Positions 4,959 to 5,432 of a stretch of 5,432 nucleotides of DNA are shown here, piece by piece. A program made the translations under genes and the position numbers. The stretch comes from JBGTKH01 sp041744735 (GTDB taxonomy: Bacteria; Planctomycetota; Planctomycetia; Pirellulales; Pirellulaceae), in the NCBI GenBank assembly GCA_041744735.1, contig JBGTKH010000412.1:1-5432 (forward strand), written 5' to 3'. Numbering within the stretch: position 1 is the first letter of the stretch; each line of letters opens with the position of its first letter. The notes below the pieces were generated by a model, which ran no database searches, was not told where the DNA came from, and worked only from the letters and a program-made list of their open reading frames with translations.

Positions 4959-5215
4959 AATTGAGTGCTCCAAACCTGATGCACTTCGTTGTAGTCTGCA
5001 CTGGCTTCAATCCAAAAAGTCTTCTTTGGGTCAGGCTCGGCATTCCGCAACTGCCGCGTCATATCGTCCAGAGAATCGGCAACCGAGACGATCCGACCGT
5101 TCGCAATCCCCACATACTTGCCGGCGTAGGGAGATTGTGGATTGTTTTGAGCGTCCGCGGCTACTTGACGTGCGACCTTGCGATTCAGTGTCTCAGTTGT
5201 CGGTGTGCTGTTCAT
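4907..5215 (-). CDS. Small DUF5678-like protein of unknown function
   Basis: A 102-residue soluble protein without a signal peptide. Its core, SPYAGKYVGIANGRIVSVAD (residues 27-46), followed by SLDDMTRQLRN, resembles the DUF5678 pattern (Y-x-GK-(W/Y)-VxI-x-(D/N)G-x-(V/I)-V, then a short helix); EPDPKKTFWIEASADY forms the closing strand. No catalytic residues stand out, and this group often sits beside small protease-like or toxin-antitoxin-like genes. Three ATGs are possible at 5230, 5221 and 5215. I chose 5215 because GGAAAG (5223-5228) lies seven bases upstream; the others have no ribosome-binding site. The last 20 or so residues after VHQVW look unlike the rest and overlap the start of the remnant gene at 4958. 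The tail may be a product of that overlap or of rearrangement. The gene begins 55 bases after an upstream gene on the same strand, so they may be co-transcribed. Confidence 0.68.
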   Translation of the reverse strand: MNSTPTTETLNRKVARQVAADAQNNPQSPYAGKYVGIANGRIVSVADSLDDMTRQLRNAEPDPKKTFWIEASADYNEVHQVWSTQLCLVLFGRFEAAGRSSR

Positions 5216-5270
5216 CGGCATGCTTTCCATAAACTGCAAGGGCACTGCCAAGAAGCGTGAAGTCCTGCAA

Positions 5271-5432
5271 TTACCTGTCGCCGCTGGCGCGCGACGTACC
5301 TTTCTTGAAGGCGTTGAATTGTTCGAGGTACGACGGTGGCGGTTCGCTGCGCAGGCCGGTGTCGCGGATGCCGCCGGGGGCGTCGTTATTGGCGCCGACG
5401 GTGCGCCGTGTGTCTTGCGTGGGGCGCAGGCC
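5271..5432 (-). CDS. C-terminal 53 residues of an unidentified protein (5' end outside window)
   Basis: The frame is open from the window edge to a TAA at 5271-5273. Visible residues include RPTQDTRRTVGANNDAPGGI, then PPPSYLEQFNAFKKGTSRAS near the end. The strand has clear GC-rich third positions (ggc, ctg, cgc, ccc, acc, gtc), as expected of a real gene here. The piece is polar, without membrane segments or Cys, and looks like a flexible tail. I do not recognise the family. It is in the same orientation as the DUF5678-like gene, 55 bases upstream of it. Confidence 0.6.
   Translation of the reverse strand, partial: GLRPTQDTRRTVGANNDAPGGIRDTGLRSEPPPSYLEQFNAFKKGTSRASGDR

Overview
The window looks like chromosome from a planctomycete, probably of the Pirellulales type. 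The main reason is a full-length Tat-exported DUF1501 protein, a family greatly expanded in that phylum. Supporting this are short 'TAGCCGAA' hairpin repeats between genes, a tiny Lys/Ala-only protein, and small accessory genes of a DUF5678-like kind. The placement is inferred from gene content, not from a marker gene.

Layout. (1) 1-926, + strand: the 3' part of a ThiF/MoeB/HesA-type adenylyltransferase, followed 11 bases later by a complete gene for a Cys-rich CopZ-N-terminal-like [2Fe-2S]/zinc protein; the two look like one operon. (2) 927-1122: repeat hairpins and a strong 14-bp-stem hairpin (1024-1056) placed to terminate transcription from both sides. (3) 1123-1200, - strand: a 25-residue protein made only of Met, Ala, Lys and Pro, with a near-perfect Shine-Dalgarno and a plausible promoter at 1298-1326. 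(4) 1201-1764: no convincing gene. It holds that leader and promoter, a palindrome-rich stretch with three GCGCGATG copies exactly 46 bases apart (1496-1595), and a compound repeat element bounded by 9-bp inverted repeats (1609-1691).

(5) 1765-4346, - strand: a two-gene operon. A Tat-exported DUF1501 protein (2895-4346) is coupled through a TGATG stop/start overlap to a membrane histidine kinase (1765-2895). A sigma70-like promoter lies at 4415-4443, and its leader contains a 9-bp-stem hairpin. (6) 4520-4864, + strand: cutA, divergent from the operon. (7) 4865-5432, - strand: a truncated 5' remnant of a gene that appears to run into the 3' end of cutA, then a small DUF5678-like gene, then the last 53 codons of an unidentified gene leaving the window.

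No CRISPR array, tRNA, rRNA or transposase gene is visible. The points most worth a second look are the covarying, arm-duplicated GNRA-tetraloop repeats, the 25-residue Lys/Ala protein with its own signals, the DUF1501-kinase coupling, and the apparent gene truncation next to cutA.
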